Shown here: in pieces, positions 1 through 7,806 of the stretch | How the letters are laid out: each line of letters begins with the position of its first letter | How positions within the stretch are numbered: the first letter of the stretch is position 1 | From: JACMLD01 sp039915085 | GTDB lineage: Bacteria; Bacteroidota; Bacteroidia; Chitinophagales; Chitinophagaceae | NCBI GenBank assembly: GCA_039915085.1 | Contig: JBDSOC010000302.1 | Coordinates: forward strand, 1 to 14,947 | Direction of reading: 5' to 3' | Length of the DNA stretch: 14,947 nt | Notes under the pieces: generated by a model | The model's database searches: none | Told to the model about the DNA's origin: nothing | Seen by the model: only the letters and a program-made list of their open reading frames with translations | Made by a program: the position numbers and the translations under genes

Positions 1-2328
1 GCATTCTGGTGGGAAGCCAGTGTATCAGATAACGGCCGTACCATAGCAGTACAGTCAATGGACGTTACCAATATTAAATTCCCCGATGGTGTTGATGATG
101 CAACTACTGCTGGTGTAAAAGAAAAGCTGGAATCATCCATTCCGCAAATGAACATAAGTATAGCAAAGGATGATGTAGAAAATTCGCTGAACAATACCCA
201 GCAGCAGGCTAAATTATCTTCTACTTTCAACAATACCGCACCCAAAGTAATCTACACAACAAAACCTTCTATGCTGGTGCTGATAGATGGCCAGCCAAAA
301 TTGCAGAGTAATTCAACTTATGGGGTAGATGCTGTGGTAAACTCTCCTTTCACCATCGTAAAAAATAGTGACGGACGTTATTATTTATACGGGGGTAAGC
401 AATGGTATACTGCTTCTTCTGCAACAGGTCCATATAATTATGCAGCTGATATTCCTGATAACCTGAAACAGATTGAAACTGCAGTAAAAAATAATCAGAA
501 TAACAGTAATCAGAACAACAGCAGCAGTAATGATGAGGCGGTTTCAAATAACAGCAATGTAATACCTGAAATTATAGTAAGCACAGAACCCGCAGAACTG
601 ATACAATCAGATGGTGAAGCAAATTTTACACCGGTAGAAAATACCAGTTTGCTTTATGTAAAAAATTCTTCCAACGATATTTTTATGGATGTTAATTCCC
701 AGCAGTATTATGTATTGCTGAGCGGCCGCTGGTACAGGTCTTCATCATTAAAAAGCCAGTGGCAGTATATTGGTGCTGATAAATTACCAGGGGATTTTGC
801 AAAAATTCCTGCAGGTTCACCCAAAGACAATGTACTGGCAAGCGTGGCAGGCACGGATGAAGCAGACGAAGCAGTAATGGATGCCGCTATTCCGCAAACA
901 GCAAAGGTAGATCGCAAAACAGCTACTGCCAATGTTACTTACGATGGCGATCCACAGTTCGATAATATCAGCGGTACACGTCTTCAGTATGCCATCAATG
1001 CATCCGCAACCGTATTGAGAATGGACGGCATGTACTATGCAATTGATAATGGTGTTTGGTTTCAGTCACGCAGCGCGTCTGGTCCGTGGGAAGTCAGTAC
1101 TTCACGTCCTGCTGATGTAGACAATATACCGCCGAGCTATCCTGTTTATAATTCCAAGTATGTGTATGTATATGACGCAACACCCGATTATGTATACACA
1201 GGCTATACGCCAGGTTACCTGAATGCCTATGTTTACGGGCCTACCATTGTTTATGGAACGGGATATTATTACCGTCCATGGTTTCACAACCGTTATTATG
1301 CAAGACCTTATACCTGGGGTTTTAGTATGAACTATACGCCATGGTATGGTTGGGGATTTGGATATGGCTTTGGCTATGACTGGTTTGATATTGGATTCGG
1401 GTTTAATTCATGGTGGGGTGGTGGTTACCGTTATGGTGGCTGGTGGGGACCTTCCATTTATCGCCCTTGTTATGCATTTGGCAGCGGGTATCACCGCAAT
1501 TATGGCTACTATGGATACAACCGCGGCTACGCATACAGGAACAGTGCACGTTTTAATGTTAATTACAACAATAACATTTATAACAACCGCAGAAATGTGA
1601 CTTCTTATAACAACCGCAGTTTTGTAAACAACAACCGTTACAATAACAATCGTGGTGGTGCTTTTAATGATCGCGGTGGCAATGGTGGCAGGGTCAATGG
1701 AGGCAACAGGTTCAACAATAATAATGGGGGTAACAGGATTGGAAATAATAACGGGTTTAACAACAACCGTGATAATAACCGGGGCGGGGCTTTAAATAAC
1801 CGTGCTAATGATGGAAGCAGGTTTAATAATGGCGGTAACAGAACGCCTGGCAGCAACAATAACAATGGCTCAAATGTAACACCTGGCAGGGTTTACAATC
1901 CGCGTGGTGCCGGTAACAATAACAGAATCCAGGGAAATAATGACAATAATGGATTTGGGCGCAGGCGTGATATCCAGGGACAGAATACGCCAGGAAATGA
2001 TGGCAACAGAAATAACAGTCAGCCACCTGTAAGACAGCGTGAATTCAACCCGCAAAGAAATGCTGATAATAACAACCGGAGTTTCAGCAGGCCACAACAA
2101 CAGAATGTTGAAAGACCACAACGCAGTGCGCCTTCTCAAAGTTTTGATCGTGGTAATGGCGGAGGATCACGCCCCAGTTTTGGTGGTGGAAATAGCGGTG
2201 GCGGATCAAGGCCCAGTGTAGGCAACGGCGGCGGAGGCAGCAGATCAAATGGAGGCGGCGGAAATGGTGGTGGTGGTAACAGAGGTGGTGGTGGTGGTAA
2301 TAGAGGTGGCGGCGGAAGACACGGATAA
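1..2328 (+). CDS. Conserved secreted/surface protein, 'carbohydrate-binding family V/XII'-like, with Asn/Gly/Arg-rich tail (5' partial)
   Basis: The frame is open from base 1, so the ATG at 58 is probably internal and the gene begins upstream; 775 residues are visible. Numbered from that ATG, three related Tyr/Trp-rich modules lie near residues 62-138, 168-255 and 293-355. Each has the pattern of a short strand, an aromatic 'YY..GxWY/F' core and a GPW- or QW-type end. A Tyr/Gly/Trp-rich block follows at about 359-490, then a low-complexity Asn/Gly/Arg tail from about 500 to the end. The fragments IPQTA, IPPSYPVY, GYTPGYL and VYGTGYYY are ones I associate with proteins often annotated 'carbohydrate-binding family V/XII' in soil bacteria. 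That label is automatic; no enzymatic function is evident. The composition suggests an envelope or extracellular location, but the signal peptide would lie outside the window. Family call fairly secure, function unknown. Confidence 0.75.
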   Translation, partial: AFWWEASVSDNGRTIAVQSMDVTNIKFPDGVDDATTAGVKEKLESSIPQMNISIAKDDVENSLNNTQQQAKLSSTFNNTAPKVIYTTKPSMLVLIDGQPKLQSNSTYGVDAVVNSPFTIVKNSDGRYYLYGGKQWYTASSATGPYNYAADIPDNLKQIETAVKNNQNNSNQNNSSSNDEAVSNNSNVIPEIIVSTEPAELIQSDGEANFTPVENTSLLYVKNSSNDIFMDVNSQQYYVLLSGRWYRSSSLKSQWQYIGADKLPGDFAKIPAGSPKDNVLASVAGTDEADEAVMDAAIPQTAKVDRKTATANVTYDGDPQFDNISGTRLQYAINASATVLRMDGMYYAIDNGVWFQSRSASGPWEVSTSRPADVDNIPPSYPVYNSKYVYVYDATPDYVYTGYTPGYLNAYVYGPTIVYGTGYYYRPWFHNRYYARPYTWGFSMNYTPWYGWGFGYGFGYDWFDIGFGFNSWWGGGYRYGGWWGPSIYRPCYAFGSGYHRNYGYYGYNRGYAYRNSARFNVNYNNNIYNNRRNVTSYNNRSFVNNNRYNNNRGGAFNDRGGNGGRVNGGNRFNNNNGGNRIGNNNGFNNNRDNNRGGALNNRANDGSRFNNGGNRTPGSNNNNGSNVTPGRVYNPRGAGNNNRIQGNNDNNGFGRRRDIQGQNTPGNDGNRNNSQPPVRQREFNPQRNADNNNRSFSRPQQQNVERPQRSAPSQSFDRGNGGGSRPSFGGGNSGGGSRPSVGNGGGGSRSNGGGGNGGGGNRGGGGGNRGGGGRHG
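2266..2319 (+). repeat. Gly-codon near-tandem repeat at the 3' end of the surface-protein gene
   Basis: Two consecutive units of four to five GGT codons followed by AAY-AGA lie here, then a degenerate third unit of mixed Gly codons. They encode GGGGNRGGGGGNRGGGG at the C-terminus. Such repeats are prone to slippage and the copy number may vary. Confidence 0.6.
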
Positions 2329-2357
2329 TAAATAAAATTCAGGACGGTTACCTATAC

Positions 2358-2413
2358 AGTGTTTTGAAAACAGTATCAATTAATTTTGACTGTATTTCAA
2401 AACACTTTTTTTT
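2358..2413 (+). terminator. Rho-independent terminator after the large surface-protein gene
   Basis: The left arm at 2358-2374 pairs with the right arm at 2389-2406: a 12-bp stem and a further 5-bp stem separated by one bulged A. The loop is 14 bases. A run of T follows at 2406-2413. It lies 30 bases past the TAA of the upstream gene and just before the hydroxylase gene, so it should separate the two transcription units. Confidence 0.8.
2381..2388 (+). promoter_or_regulatory. Possible -7 box (TAATTTTG) inside the terminator loop
   Basis: TAATTTTG fits the Bacteroidota -7 consensus TAnnTTTG exactly and lies 37 bases before the ATG at 2426. An upstream TTTTG at 2361-2365 could act as the -33 element, but the 15-base spacing is short. 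This is a consensus match only, in AT-rich DNA where chance matches are expected. Confidence 0.3.
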
Positions 2414-2425
2414 AAATTTTCAGGA

Positions 2426-3184
2426 ATGAATTGGAAAGATTATTTCTTTTTTGTTGAAAAAGTAGGCAGCCACTATTTTATACTGGCAGCCATTGCATTT
2501 GTATTGTTTTATGTATTATTGCGAAGGGCCCTAAGTTATAAAAAAATTCAACCGCGTTTTCCCCGGCAAAAAGATTATATAAGAGAAACAGGATATTCTG
2601 CCTGTACCATTGCTATTTTTGGTTTTGTACCCTTACTGCTCATAAAAAATCCTTACGTTGTACCGCACACATTGTATTATAAAAACATTATCGATTATGG
2701 ATGGTTTTATTTCTTTGCTGCTTTTCCCCTGATGTTTTTTATCCACGATACTTATTTTTACTGGACACACCGGCTGATGCATCACAAAAATTTATTCCGG
2801 CTCTTTCACCTGGTGCATCATCATTCAACCAATCCTTCACCGTGGGCGGCCTATTCGTTCCATCCGCTGGAGGCAATAGTAGAAGCAGGGGTTTTTGCAG
2901 TTTTTCTTTTTACCATACCTGTTCACCCATTACATTTTTATATTTTCTTTTTCTTTATGATTGTTTACAATGTATATGGCCATTTGGGTTATGAATTATA
3001 TCCGGAAGGTTTTAGCAGGCATTGGCTGGGTAAATGGATCAATACCTCTGTAAGCCATAACCAGCACCACCAGTATTTCAAAGGTAATTATGGGTTGTAT
3101 TTTACTTTCTGGGACAGAATGATGGGTACTATGCGCAGTGATTACGAACAGTATTTCGGGGAAGTGAAATCAAAAAAGAAATAA
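2426..3184 (+). CDS. Sterol desaturase / fatty acid hydroxylase family membrane protein
   Basis: This 252-residue integral membrane protein carries the His clusters of the FA_hydroxylase superfamily, which bind a non-haem di-iron centre: HRLMH (residues 115-119, preceded by the YFYWT segment), HLVHHH (128-133) and HNQHH (211-215), with additional H107 and H186. Hydrophobic segments lie near 17-32, 58-73, 92-106, 150-165 and 168-184, as in the family, whose active site faces the cytoplasm. Members hydroxylate or desaturate lipids such as sterols, fatty acids, ceramides, carotenoids or alkylglycerols; the substrate here cannot be told from sequence. A terminator lies just upstream and the glycosylase gene starts 23 bases after its stop, so it may head a short transcription unit. 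AGGA sits directly against the ATG, too close for normal ribosome pairing. Confidence 0.88.
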   Translation: MNWKDYFFFVEKVGSHYFILAAIAFVLFYVLLRRALSYKKIQPRFPRQKDYIRETGYSACTIAIFGFVPLLLIKNPYVVPHTLYYKNIIDYGWFYFFAAFPLMFFIHDTYFYWTHRLMHHKNLFRLFHLVHHHSTNPSPWAAYSFHPLEAIVEAGVFAVFLFTIPVHPLHFYIFFFFMIVYNVYGHLGYELYPEGFSRHWLGKWINTSVSHNQHHQYFKGNYGLYFTFWDRMMGTMRSDYEQYFGEVKSKKK

Positions 3185-3196
3185 GCGTTCCTGCCT

Positions 3197-3204
3197 TACA
3201 TTTG
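3197..3204 (+). promoter_or_regulatory. Possible -7 box (TACATTTG) directly before a start codon
   Basis: TACATTTG matches TAnnTTTG exactly and ends three bases before the ATG at 3208. If used, transcription would begin at or inside the start codon, giving a leaderless mRNA for the glycosylase. No good -33 TTG was seen at the expected distance, so this is weak. Confidence 0.25.
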
Positions 3205-3207
3205 CTT

Positions 3208-3885
3208 ATGACTTTTGCGGATAGTATCATCACTTTTATAAAAAAACTGAAGTTTCCCATTGCACTACCGGAAGGTATTGAGGTGATGACGCCATTTGAA
3301 GATGTGGCAGCCATGCAGGCCTGCACATCATTTTATAAAAAATTTTATAGCGATAACCAGCCACGCCACATGATTATTGGGATCAATCCGGGACGGTTTG
3401 GCGGAGGTGTAACGGGTATTCCATTTACAGACCCCATACGCCTGCAAAAAGATTGTGGTATAGAAAATAACTGGGTAAAGAAGCAGGAGCTTTCTTCTTT
3501 GTATGTATATGAAATGATACAGGCTTTTGGGGGCGTAGCTGCATTTTACAAACAATTTTATGTAACTGCTGTTAGTCCGCTGGGATTTACCCGTGCGGGG
3601 AAAAACCTCAATTATTATGATGATAAAACTTTGCAGGATCGTATAAAGCCATTTGTGATTGATTGTATAAAGTTGCAATTTCATTTTGGAATTGATCGCA
3701 GCACCGCATTTTGTTTAGGCGAGGGTAAGAATTTTACCTACCTCTCCAGGCTGAATGCAGAACAGCATTTTTTTGAAACGATTGTTCCATTACCGCACCC
3801 GCGTTTTATTATGCAATATAAATTAAAAAAGAAAGAGGCGTATATTGATCAGTATGTACAGCAATTAAGCGCCATCAACCCTTAA
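3208..3885 (+). CDS. SMUG2-type uracil-DNA glycosylase family protein (DUF4918-like)
   Basis: I place the start at ATG 3208; an in-frame TTG at 3202 would add only two residues. The 225-residue soluble protein carries the uracil-DNA glycosylase superfamily signatures: a motif-1-like GINPGRFGGG at 58-67, which forms the uracil-binding loop, and PLPHPRF at 195-201, the His-containing motif-2-like loop that enters the minor groove (H197). Length and motif layout agree with the SMUG2/DUF4918 family, which is common in Bacteroidota. Members are thought to excise uracil or damaged pyrimidines from DNA in the cytoplasm; exact specificity is not visible here. It sits between a lipid hydroxylase and a thiol oxidoreductase with gaps of 23 and 9 bases, suggesting co-transcription without an obvious shared pathway. 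Confidence 0.82.
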   Translation: MTFADSIITFIKKLKFPIALPEGIEVMTPFEDVAAMQACTSFYKKFYSDNQPRHMIIGINPGRFGGGVTGIPFTDPIRLQKDCGIENNWVKKQELSSLYVYEMIQAFGGVAAFYKQFYVTAVSPLGFTRAGKNLNYYDDKTLQDRIKPFVIDCIKLQFHFGIDRSTAFCLGEGKNFTYLSRLNAEQHFFETIVPLPHPRFIMQYKLKKKEAYIDQYVQQLSAINP

Positions 3886-3894
3886 CTTTATACC

Positions 3895-4551
3895 ATGCGG
3901 CCCATTATCTTTTATTGTTACGATGCGTATTGTGGTTGGTGTTATGGTTTCAGTCCGGTTATAAAGGAAGTTGCTGTTACTTACAAAGACAAATTTAATT
4001 TTGAGGTATTGTCCGGCGGTATGATTATAAATGAAACGCCCAAACCAATAGCCCTTACTGCAGGGTATATTCAAAAAGCATACAAAACCGTTGAGGAACA
4101 TACAGGCATACAATTTGGCAGCGATTATCTCTGGCATATTAATAACCCCGATAAAAGCGACTGGTTTCCCGATTCAGAAAAACCAGCTATTGCCATGTGT
4201 ATTTTTAAAGAATATTATCCTGGTGAACAGGTTGCATTTGCCGCCGATCTGCAATATGCATTGCATTATGAAGGAAGGGATTTATGCGATGATGAAGCGT
4301 ACCGGCATTTACTTGAAAAATATACGATAAACGCTGACGATTTTTATGGTAAGCTCCATAGTGAAGAATACAAGGATAAAGCTTATTATGAATTTTCGCT
4401 GGTGAAACAATTACAGGTTACCGGCTTTCCGGCTGTGCTGCTGCAGGTAAATGAAAGCAAATTTTATTTAATTGCCAGGGGGTATACAGACTATACAACA
4501 TTGCAGGAAAGAATTGAAAATGTTTTGAAAGAAATGCCTCCCGAACAATAA
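3895..4551 (+). CDS. DsbA family (FrnE/2-hydroxychromene isomerase-like) thioredoxin-fold protein
   Basis: The 218-residue protein has a thioredoxin-fold N-terminus with the active site C13-G-W-C16 right after the first strand (IIFYCYDAY), and the cis-proline loop VTGFPA with P179. Between them is a long helical insertion (about 45-165), as in DsbA/FrnE-type oxidoreductases. There is no signal peptide, so it should act in the cytoplasm, as FrnE-like members do, in thiol-disulfide exchange or oxidative-stress protection. Two further cysteines (C102, C131) may or may not be structural. The gene starts 9 bases after the glycosylase stop and is probably in the same transcript. Substrate unknown. 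Confidence 0.85.
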   Translation: MRPIIFYCYDAYCGWCYGFSPVIKEVAVTYKDKFNFEVLSGGMIINETPKPIALTAGYIQKAYKTVEEHTGIQFGSDYLWHINNPDKSDWFPDSEKPAIAMCIFKEYYPGEQVAFAADLQYALHYEGRDLCDDEAYRHLLEKYTINADDFYGKLHSEEYKDKAYYEFSLVKQLQVTGFPAVLLQVNESKFYLIARGYTDYTTLQERIENVLKEMPPEQ

Positions 4552-4559
4552 TATATTTG
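4552..4559 (+). promoter_or_regulatory. Possible -7 box (TATATTTG) for the amidohydrolase gene
   Basis: TATATTTG is an exact TAnnTTTG match. It begins one base after the oxidoreductase stop codon and lies 63 bases before the preferred ATG at 4623. TTTG at 4524-4527 could serve as a -33 element with a 24-base spacer, slightly long. Predicted leader about 55 bases. Confidence 0.4.
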
Positions 4560-4622
4560 CTTTGTTTGAAACTTCAGGCCGTTGCTTCCTTCTGTATTTT
4601 ATTATTTATTTTATCTTTTTAC

Positions 4623-5717
4623 ATGAAAAAAATTATCAGCCTGTCTTCCGTTTGTTTAATGATAGCAATTTCCTCCTGCGGACAGTCTTCGGGCAAAATG
4701 GATTTTGAAAAATATGATCCTGTATCCAACCTGGTAGTGCCCGAACATCCGCTGGCAAAATCAAAATTTCCGTTTATTGATGTACACAACCACCAGTGGA
4801 ACATGGGTAGCCAGGATCTGAACGGACTTGTAAAAGATATGGACAAACTGAACATGGCAGTGATGGTAAACCTGAGTGGTGGCAATGGAAATAGTTTAAA
4901 AAAAATGACGGATAATATACATGCCGGATACGCTAAGCGATTTATTGTTTTTGCCAACATCAATTTCTCTGGTATGGGCGATGCAGGCTGGACAGAAAAA
5001 GCAGTAAAGCAACTGGAAGAAGATGTGCTGCACGGCGCTAACGGGCTGAAAATTTTCAAAGACCTTGGCCTTTCTGTAAAAGATAATACGGGCAAAAGAG
5101 TTACAGTAGATGATGCAAGGCTGGATGCTATCTGGGCAAAAGCGGGAGAACTGAAAATTCCTGTTTTAATTCACACAGCTGATCCAAAACCATTTTGGGA
5201 TCCGGTGGATGAGAAGAATGAAAGGTGGCTGGAAATAACAACACACCCGGGACGTAAGAGAGGACCGAATGATCCCGCTCCATGGGAGACGCTGATTGAA
5301 GAACAGCACCGCATGTTTAAAAAGCACCCGGCAACAACATTTATTGTGGCACATTTTGGATGGTATCCCAATGACTTAGCCAAACTGGGCCTTTTGCTGG
5401 ATGCTATGCCCAATGTAAATGTTGAGTTTGGCGCAGTGATAGCAGAATTGGGCAGGCAGCCGCGTGCCGCTAAAAAGTTTTTTGAAAAATACCAGGACAG
5501 GATATTATTTGGAAAAGACAGTTGGGTGCCGGAAGAGTACGCCACTTATTTCAGGGTACTGGAAACAGAAGATGAATATTTTCCTTACCATAAAAAATAC
5601 CATGCTTTCTGGCGCATGTATGGAATGGGTTTGCCCGATGCGATTCTTAAAAAAGTATATTACAAAAATGCATTACGCATTGTGCCGCACATTGATAAAA
5701 CATTGTTTCCGGATTGA
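4623..5717 (+). CDS. Amidohydrolase-family (amidohydrolase_2) lipoprotein
   Basis: I choose the ATG at 4623 because it begins a clear lipoprotein signal: two lysines, a hydrophobic stretch and the lipobox-like AISSC with C19 as the lipidated residue. A TTG at 4557 would put 22 hydrophobic residues in front of it and is unlikely. The mature part is a TIM-barrel metal-dependent hydrolase: DVHNH at 53-57 (H55, H57), the strand GLKIFK (K143), VLIHTADP with H184, FIVAHFGW with H244 and FGKDSW with D299. This is the ligand order of the amidohydrolase_2 family (decarboxylases and hydrolases of cyclic or aromatic substrates). Predicted location is the periplasmic side of a membrane. Substrate not predictable. 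The gene ends 30 bases from the convergent ankyrin gene. Confidence 0.85.
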   Translation: MKKIISLSSVCLMIAISSCGQSSGKMDFEKYDPVSNLVVPEHPLAKSKFPFIDVHNHQWNMGSQDLNGLVKDMDKLNMAVMVNLSGGNGNSLKKMTDNIHAGYAKRFIVFANINFSGMGDAGWTEKAVKQLEEDVLHGANGLKIFKDLGLSVKDNTGKRVTVDDARLDAIWAKAGELKIPVLIHTADPKPFWDPVDEKNERWLEITTHPGRKRGPNDPAPWETLIEEQHRMFKKHPATTFIVAHFGWYPNDLAKLGLLLDAMPNVNVEFGAVIAELGRQPRAAKKFFEKYQDRILFGKDSWVPEEYATYFRVLETEDEYFPYHKKYHAFWRMYGMGLPDAILKKVYYKNALRIVPHIDKTLFPD

Positions 5718-5747
5718 TTCAGATGCGAGCTCTCTAAACAGTGTATC

Positions 5748-6263
5748 TTAAATCTTTATTTTAGTATCCTTCAAACCTTTTTCGCCGAGGTATGCAAGCA
5801 GTTCTTTTGCATCTTCACCACCTTTTTGTGCATGGTGCAACAACGTAAGCCCATGCGGCCCTTTGGCAAAAACAAATTTTGGAAACTGATCTAAAAAAGG
5901 TTTTACAATAGCTGTTTTGCCCAGCATGGTTAATACAAACATATTTGTTCTTGCGCCCAAAGCAATCAGGTAACTGGCAATCTCTTTATTGCCAACATGC
6001 CCCGCACCTTCCAGTGCAGTCTCAAAATCGCCTCCACCCCAATCCCAGGTAGCATACAGAAGTGAAGGGTTCTCCGCCAGCATTTGTTTTGTTTTATCAA
6101 AGTCGCCATGCCCGGCTTTCACGAAATCTCTTACCAAATCTTTATCAAGTGCAGGTATTTTTTCTGTAGGACTTTGCTGCGCTATTGATTGGGTAACGAT
6201 TCCTGACAATGCAAAAGAACCCAGTGCAAGAAATTTTTTTCTTGAGAGAATGGATATGGCCAT
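5748..6263 (-). CDS. Exported ankyrin-repeat protein with Tat-like signal
   Basis: This 171-residue protein starts with SRKKFLALGS (7-16) followed by a hydrophobic helix and an Ala-Gln-Gln cleavage-like site near residue 29. That resembles a twin-arginine signal in which the second Arg is replaced by Lys. The rest is helical and ankyrin-like: residues 43-70 (DLVRDFVKAGHGDFDKTKQM), 80-105 (ETALEGAGHVGNKEIASYLI) and 136-163 (HGLTLLHHAQKGG, then KELLAYLGEKG). Ankyrin repeats are protein-binding scaffolds; the partner is unknown. The gene lies 108 bases beyond the VOC gene and may have its own promoter. It converges with the amidohydrolase gene. Confidence 0.75.
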   Translation of the reverse strand: MAISILSRKKFLALGSFALSGIVTQSIAQQSPTEKIPALDKDLVRDFVKAGHGDFDKTKQMLAENPSLLYATWDWGGGDFETALEGAGHVGNKEIASYLIALGARTNMFVLTMLGKTAIVKPFLDQFPKFVFAKGPHGLTLLHHAQKGGEDAKELLAYLGEKGLKDTKIKI

Positions 6264-6296
6264 AACAGATGGATTGATGACAAAAAATTTGTTGCT

Positions 6297-6329
6297 AAAA
6301 GGTACAACTTACCAGTACAAAATTCCAAA
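6297..6329 (-). promoter_or_regulatory. Possible promoter for the ankyrin-protein gene
   Basis: On the minus strand, TACCTTTT (6297-6304) differs from TAnnTTTG only at the last base. TTTG (complement of 6326-6329) lies 21 bases upstream of it, an acceptable -33/-7 spacing for Bacteroidota. The start codon is 33 bases downstream. Consensus match only. Confidence 0.3.
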
Positions 6330-6371
6330 TCATTTGATGAATGGCGGCCGTCAAACATTTTAACCGGCAGC

Positions 6372-6761
6372 TTATTGTTTTGTTACAGAATGCAAACCAA
6401 TCCTGCTTCCCTCCGTATCAATGATAACAGCCATAAAACCATACTCGGGCGATATTTCAGTTTTAGGAACCATAATCTGGCCACCGGCTGCTTCTACTTT
6501 GTCCAATATGTTTTGTACATCCGGGTTAGCATTGAGATAAATTAAAGGTCCGTCAGTTGATGAGGGATTATGAAAGCCACCACTGTCAACTATTGCGCCA
6601 CCAACTCCCATCATATCTTCCAGTGGAAACATACGCATTTTAATATTCGGCAAATCCATAGGCATCATGCTGATATCAAATATGGTTTCATAAAATTTTT
6701 GTGCACGGTTTAAATCGGAGGCAGGTATTTCAAACCAGCTGATGGCATTTTTAAAGGTCAT
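6372..6761 (-). CDS. VOC family protein (glyoxalase/bleomycin-resistance fold)
   Basis: The 129-residue protein has the standard length and pattern of a single-chain VOC domain with two beta-alpha-beta modules. The first module is ISWFEIPASDLNRAQKFYE (7-25), where the strand leads into the 'RAxxFY' helix. The second has PLIYLNANPDVQNILDKVEAAGG (72-94), then PKTEISPEYGF and DTEGSRIGLHS (115-125), where E117 is the usual C-terminal metal-ligand position. It is cytoplasmic. The family includes glyoxalases, dioxygenases and antibiotic-binding proteins; the substrate here is unknown. It starts 25 bases after the DUF1579-like gene and is probably co-transcribed with it. Confidence 0.85.
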   Translation of the reverse strand: MTFKNAISWFEIPASDLNRAQKFYETIFDISMMPMDLPNIKMRMFPLEDMMGVGGAIVDSGGFHNPSSTDGPLIYLNANPDVQNILDKVEAAGGQIMVPKTEISPEYGFMAVIIDTEGSRIGLHSVTKQ

Positions 6762-6786
6762 GAGGTGCAGGTTTTATTCTTGAAGA

Positions 6787-7308
6787 TTATTTTTTTCGCC
6801 TGTATTCCAAATCAAAATCAGTTTTCCAGGTTTTGCCTTCATCTGCAGAACTCTGTCCAAACTGTCTTACTTTATCTGGCGCCAGATTATAAAAACTCAT
6901 TTTGAGTATTTTAAACTGGCCATCGGGTTGTTTATTATTAGCGGTTTGCAGGATCATTGTATTGTTTTCAAAATGCCCGTCAAAGTATGCTGTAATACCT
7001 CCTTTATTATCGACCCAGTATTGTTGCCATTTGCCGGTAGCAGGATTGAATGTATTGTAACTTTTGCCTGCGTAGCCCGCCTGTGTACTGTTCCACTCTT
7101 CAAAAACAATACAACTGTCGAGTAACAAACTTATTTTACTGTCACCAGCTTTTTTACCATTGGTTGCAAATGCTTCCCATTCACCCATCCAGAAATCAAA
7201 CTGACGGTAAACAGGGTTGCCACCACACGGATGCTGTATTGCAGGTTGTTGTGCCCTGCTGAATTGGGTAATTAAAGTGGAAAGCAAAAATAAAACAAGC
7301 GTTCTCAT
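6787..7308 (-). CDS. Secreted DUF1579-like (lipocalin-like) protein
   Basis: The 173-residue protein has a cleavable signal peptide (MRT, a hydrophobic core, and cleavage likely after SRA at 17-19). The mature part begins with FDFWMGEWEAF at 37-47, the 'FdfwiGeW' opening I associate with DUF1579-type and related beta-barrel proteins. It continues as alternating strands: SKISLLLDSCIVFEEW (57-72), the tyrosine-rich turn SYNTFNPATGKWQQYWVDN (83-101), then MILQTANN and FKILKMSFY. C28 and C66 could form a disulfide in the periplasm. No catalytic motif is visible and function is unknown. It sits in a minus-strand group with DUF1761 upstream and VOC downstream. Confidence 0.65.
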   Translation of the reverse strand: MRTLVLFLLSTLITQFSRAQQPAIQHPCGGNPVYRQFDFWMGEWEAFATNGKKAGDSKISLLLDSCIVFEEWNSTQAGYAGKSYNTFNPATGKWQQYWVDNKGGITAYFDGHFENNTMILQTANNKQPDGQFKILKMSFYNLAPDKVRQFGQSSADEGKTWKTDFDLEYRRKK

Positions 7309-7386
7309 ACATCATTTTTTTCAAGACAGGCGGTTCAATGCAATGGCTGTTATCTCCATCCTTATTATTAACCACTTATATTTTAT

Positions 7387-7806
7387 TTATCGCCAGGCGC
7401 CAATAATAGCGCCCATCAATACAAGCGCTACAATGGTATACCCTCCATTGATTAAAATGAGGCGCCATGTTTTCAATTCAAACAGGCTGTGAATGGCAAT
7501 AGCGCAAAACGTCCATATACCCGCCAAAAAACCGGCGCCCATACCCCTTGTCATATCAGTTTTTGGTCCGCAATCTGCACTTTTAGGGTCCTGTAAAAAC
7601 ATGGCAAGGTTAACAGCCATCAGCAACGAAAATATAAGTGTAAAGCCAAAAATTTTCCCTTTATTGCCTTTTTTAATTCCTTCTTCGTTGAGATTATTAT
7701 CTTTCATCCAGGCCTTGCCAAACAGGCCGGGAGAATACCAGATTCCGCCAACTACGAATGCTGAAATGCCCGCTACCAATACAGCCAGCCAATTAATTGT
7801 GTGCAT
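7387..7806 (-). CDS. DUF1761 domain integral membrane protein
   Basis: The 139-residue protein has four predicted membrane helices, near 5-25, 52-72, 88-108 and 116-136. It carries the DUF1761 hallmark GGIWYSPGLFGKAWM at 20-34 and the later HSLFE (106-110) and NGGY (120-123) elements. The family is widespread in Bacteroidota and other bacteria and has no established function. It is the first gene of the minus-strand group 7806-6372 and is divergent from the LytS-type kinase gene, with 90 bases between the two start codons. Confidence 0.85.
   Translation of the reverse strand: MHTINWLAVLVAGISAFVVGGIWYSPGLFGKAWMKDNNLNEEGIKKGNKGKIFGFTLIFSLLMAVNLAMFLQDPKSADCGPKTDMTRGMGAGFLAGIWTFCAIAIHSLFELKTWRLILINGGYTIVALVLMGAIIGAWR

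Noticed and set aside
1346..1600. Alternative plus-strand reading frame inside the large surface-protein gene
   Set aside because: It lies within a long conserved open frame; its Met/Gly/Ala/Thr composition is that of a frame-shifted Tyr/Gly-rich region.
4557..4622. TTG start at 4557 for the amidohydrolase
   Set aside because: It would bury a clear lipoprotein signal (ATG 4623, C19) inside the protein, and the TTG lies within a probable -7 promoter box.
5718..5747. Bidirectional terminator between the convergent amidohydrolase and ankyrin genes
   Set aside because: Only a 6-base GAGCTC palindrome is present, with no stem or T-run adequate for termination.
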